Source of the DNA: Morella rubra
Taxonomy: Eukaryota; Streptophyta; Magnoliopsida; Fagales; Myricaceae
DNA: 64,000 bases
Direction of reading: 5' to 3'
NCBI GenBank assembly: GCA_003952965.2
Contig: CM025850.1
Coordinates: 32,418,173 to 32,482,172 of the forward strand
The translations under genes were made by a program, and so were the position numbers. The number at the start of each line of letters is the position of its first letter. The first letter of the stretch is position 1. Shown here in pieces: positions 60,579 through 64,000 of this stretch. Below the pieces are notes generated by a model, which ran no database searches, was not told the origin of the DNA, and saw only the letters and a list, made by a program, of their open reading frames with translations.

Positions 60579-61934
60579 CAACAAGATACAATGGCTTGGG
60601 GTGCTTGACGAGAGGTGGATATACTAAAAATTCTTATCATCCGGCAGTTCCATAGTTTAATGCCAAAATAATGCTTCTTCATCGGTGGCTTGTGGGACAC
60701 AAGCAAGTCCATGTTTTACTGGAAGTTTTATGTACTTGATCGAATCTGTTAATAAAATTCCTACTGACATTGAGCCCTCTCCTTATGTCCCTTTCTTTCA
60801 GTTTCCTTTCTTTTGATTTTATACGATGTTTTGAACTGATGATATGATTCATTGAAAGAATGCATACATCAGGAGAAACAATGGAGATTAATACTTAGTG
60901 ATAATTTCTGTCGTCATTCAAATTAGTTCAATAAATGAGCAAGTGTTTATATGGCTCCAATGGTTGCACTAGTGATTTCAAGGGTCTGTTTTGCATACAA
61001 GGGTTTTATTCCTGAGTTACATGTCCCACATTGCTTGTTTAAGGAGTATGCTATGGCTTTATGTAGTAGGACGAAAACTCGTATTAAATAATTCGCCACG
61101 AGGTGAAGTGGTCGGGTTATGAACTTCAGTCTGAAGTTTCGGACCCAGGAAAGTCCCCGGGCCAATTACTGCAGAGATGCAGACTCGGAAACGAGTAGTC
61201 TTCGTAAGTCGGGAAGTCCTCTCGCCTCTCGGCGGGGGCTGAGACGCGTGCGGAGCCCTTTAGGACTTTCCGTCGAAGGCTCTTGGCCGTTGGTACACAG
61301 TTATCCACTTGGTCCATCTGGACTAACAGAACGGGGCTTATCCTCTCGTGGCATTCTTTTTTCTGGGCCTGATGGTTGAATGGAACTGGCTTGCCAGCTG
61401 GCTAGGCCCATATCGACAACTGTTGGGTACAGGACTAACAGAACGGGGCTTATCCTCTCGTGGCATTCTTTTTTCTGGGCCTGATGGTTGAATGGAACTG
61501 GCTTGCCAGCTGGCTAGGCCCATATCGACAACTGTTGGGTACAGTCATATAGGCCCATAGCTAGAAATATGTTTTTTAATTGTTTTTGTGAGCAGCTAGA
61601 AAACAGAGGAATCGTGGTTCGTAAATTCACTTTTGAACGATGGAAGCGAAACGAAAGGCGGAGGACTCGATCCTAAATAGAACCAGCTGCCAGACAAACG
61701 TTCCCCCGCGCGGTCAAGTCCTTGACTTCTTCTCCGGTCTCCCCTCCCCATTTCTCTCTTGCTCTGCCTTTCCTCGTTTCAAACGAAACCGACGTCACTC
61801 ATTAGCTCCCAATCCCCCTGCTTCATCTAAAATACTACGTGATTTGCACGTGCTTGAACCTTGATTCTCGTAGCATCCTACATTTCGCCTGAAAAAGTAC
61901 CGGAAAAGGAGACAGACAGGGGTAGGTGATAGTT
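60579..61934. other. Intergenic, PAH1 3' UTR to next gene
   Basis: The PAH1 3' UTR probably ends a little after AATAAA at 60751. 61090-61560 is distinctly GC-richer, with AGTCGGGAAGTCCTCTCGCC and a direct repeat (separate entry). The GC-rich block could be organelle-derived or part of a transposon; unidentified. Confidence 0.45.
61321..61544. repeat. 112-bp perfect direct repeat
   Basis: GACTAACAGAACGGGGCTTA at 61321 recurs at 61433, and by eye the two units are identical to GTTGGGTACAG. A very recent duplication (or an assembly duplication), about 400 bp before the next start codon. Confidence 0.9.
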
Positions 61935-63744
61935 ATGTCGTGGATAAGAAATGCGGTGAGCCGAGCAGTGGAAGCAGGGGCCAAGAACAGCCTCGCGCGC
62001 AGCGTCCGCGACTACGCGGAGTTCATCCAGGATCGCATTGTAATTCTATTTCCTATAGTCAACGTCGTCCCCTGCGTCTCAATTTTGGCTTCTATGTGTC
62101 AATATATAGCAATGCCGATTCTTTGTGTGCCTTCTGTCATTTTTCCTCGTTGTTCTGTTTTAATCTATATGGTTTTATTCTCGTCCGTTCTAGAGTTTTA
62201 TTTTGAAGTTCTGCATCAGGGCCCTCCAAACTTGAGAAGATTTAAGCAGGCCGTGAAACGATTGGAAGAGGTTGCTGTTTCGTGTAGAGGGCTAGAAAGA
62301 GTCCAATTGCTAAGAAGGTGGTTGGTTGCGCTTAAAGAAGTAGAAAGATTATCGTCGGATTCTAAAGGGAAGCATGAAAAAAGTCCCATAGAGCTGCTTG
62401 CTTCTGATGAATCCAAGGACTCTCCTACAAAACCTACTTCGGTGAGAACCAAACCCGGTTTTGTATTGGATTTTTATGGACCTCATCTCTAATGCCTTCT
62501 TTTTCGTTTTGGTTGCTTTTTCACGATCTTTTATACTGGATGGACAGGTTTATTATGTTGACCCTGAAACGGATGGGGGACTAGGGAGTTTTCGTAATGT
62601 CTTTCTTCACAGCCAAGCTCTTGAAGGCATAACATTGTCCATGGTAAGTGGAACACACATCCATGCTGCCAGTATTTAGTTTGTACACTCTTACTGTTTA
62701 CCAGTCTCCGGAACTCTCCACGGGGCTAACTACTAAATGAGTAATGACATCAAAGAATCATATATTTATTTGATAGTACCTCTCTCTCTCTCTCTGGGGG
62801 TGGAGGGCGTGGGTTTGAGCCATGCAGTTAGCATTATTAAATCATGTTAGATTGCACATATTGCAGTTAATTGAAGTAGGTGTTTGCTTTTGTTACCCTC
62901 TACAAGGCTAGCCCACGCCATAGTGTTATTACAGAGCATGTACTTTACTGAATAAAGTGTAGTGCCCTGATTGTATCGTTTATGTGAATGGACATACCCT
63001 AAATACTCAGAAAACTTTTTTTTTTCTTTTTTCTTTTTTATCATAGGTGACGAAAATGAGACCTTACTACTTCACGATATTCTTATTCATTCTAAATTTC
63101 GAATTGTGGTTTTCTTCTAGTAGAAATTCCTGATACAGTGATTCTGTGATACATGCTATCTTCCTACCTCTACCGTTAATTCAAGGCGATTTTTTTTTAC
63201 CATGGGTGGCCCTGTATTTGCTTATCCACCGACTCTAACCGCAGGTTCAATCTTTTGTGTGAATCAGATTCTTGAAGCACCAAACAAGGAAGAAGTTTCA
63301 CTACTTCTGAAGATATATGGGTAATTAGCCTCACACTCTGGATTTTCTTTAAGGCCTTTTTTGGCCTATTCTTTTTGCTTTAGAATCATATATTTGGCAT
63401 ATTAGAAAAGAAAAAAAAAAATCAGCATATATTTCAGCCATGTCGTAATTGACTTCCACGTAAACTTCCTTGTGGTGTGCTTCATACAGGTTGTCTCTTA
63501 CAGGAGGAAAGGAAGTTCATAATGCAGTAATGAGCAGTGTACAGGATTTGGCGAAAGTATTCTCAAGCTACCAAGATGAAGTCCTGGTAGATGTTATAAC
63601 CGAAGATCTTTGGCTTAATGTAATAATATATGCTCTCCTTTCATCTTTTCCCTTGATTTCTTCCTTTTAGGTAAAGCGAGAAGAATTGCTCCAATATGCT
63701 TAAGGTGCAATTGCAGGGCTGAAAGTAAATCCTGATCTTGAAAG
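61935..63744 (+). pseudogene. Conserved plant coiled-coil protein gene, interrupted, runs off the window
   Basis: Exons fit at 61935-62039, 62220-62441, 62548-62643, 63268-63320, 63490-63586 and 63671-63744, joined in frame with GT-AG introns. Text: MSWIRNAVSRAVEAGAKNSL, FKQAVKRLEEVAVSCRG, ERVQLLRRWLVALKEVERL, VYYVDPETDGGLGSFRNVF, HSQALEGITLSM, LSLTGGKEVHNAV and VKREELLQYA. From memory this matches a plant family annotated as 'SMC-like/uncharacterised' (At5g13560 type), function unknown. In exon 6 a TAA (63701-63703) replaces an expected Gln codon, while reading continues sensibly beyond it (GAIAGLKVNPDLE). Exon 1 also appears short by about 16 residues compared with relatives as I recall them. 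The product would end at 201 residues, so it is either a pseudogene or carries a sequence error. Confidence 0.7.
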
Positions 63745-64000
63745 GTGATTTAAGAACTATTCTTCATAGCTGGGCTAAGAGGAGTCTACACTTTGTTTTT
63801 CTGTGCTCATAATTTCAAATCAACTTAATTGTTATCATGCTTGGGTTCTGATGAATCAGCACTGAACACTTTGCTGACTCATGCGTAGTTAAGGAACATA
63901 GCTTCTGTAGCAAAATGTTTAAGCCTTGATGACAGGGAACTTTGCTTTTCGACATACAATACTATTTCAATTTGCTCTTTGACGTTCAGCCACATATATT
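63745..64000 (+). other. Start of an intron of the 61935 gene
   Basis: Begins GTGATTTAAG after CTTGAAAG and shows no exon before the window ends. Confidence 0.5.

Overview
The window is plant nuclear DNA, almost certainly from a eudicot. It is AT-rich, its genes carry GT-AG introns, and it is full of plant transposons: Mutator-like and CACTA elements, LINE pieces and a Ty1/copia element. The recognisable proteins (clade II glutamate receptor-like channel, PAH1-type lipin, plant GPR107-like membrane protein) are plant families. I cannot name the species.

Region 1 (1-30 kb) is a decayed tandem array of GLUTAMATE RECEPTOR-LIKE (GLR) genes. Copy 1 runs off the left edge (1-2173) and copy 2 lies at 21567-27601. 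Both are multiply frameshifted pseudogenes. Between them, recurring GLR 3' flanks (about 2174-2640, 7425-8250, 19985-20300 and 27602-27790) show that further units existed and were replaced by transposons. The clearest case is a three-level nest: a 3.9-kb Mutator-like element (8927-12835, 9-bp target duplication) inside a 10.1-kb CACTA element (8485-18558, 3-bp TAA duplication) inside an old 0.5-kb inverted-repeat element. Copy 2's first intron holds another MITE, a GC-richer inverted-repeat element and a 5'-truncated LINE with a 15-bp duplication.

Region 2 (30-45 kb) holds a small single-exon gene of unknown function (31359-31790), a near-complete Tork-like Ty1/copia element with 0.65-kb LTRs (34206-39557, a fossil with about two interruptions), and on the minus strand an intronless lung-seven-transmembrane (GPR107/CAND6-7-like) gene (43747-45057). 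A 542-bp foldback element sits about 200 bp upstream of that gene's start codon.

Region 3 (45-51.5 kb) is intergenic, with MITEs and short tandem repeats.

Region 4 (51.5-64 kb) holds the best-supported gene, a ten-coding-exon phosphatidate phosphatase of the PAH1/lipin family (52415-60578). Its predicted splices join in frame to 1347 codons. It carries six near-identical 88-residue repeats between the N-LIP and catalytic domains, making it about 50% longer than I recall for Arabidopsis PAH1. Downstream is a second plus-strand gene (61935 to beyond 63744) of a conserved plant coiled-coil family; it has an in-frame stop in its sixth exon and may be inactive.

The genes do not form one pathway. 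PAH1 acts in ER lipid synthesis, the seven-TM protein probably in Golgi or endosomal trafficking, and GLRs are cation channels. The main stories are the collapse of a GLR cluster under nested transposition and the repeat expansion inside a lipin.
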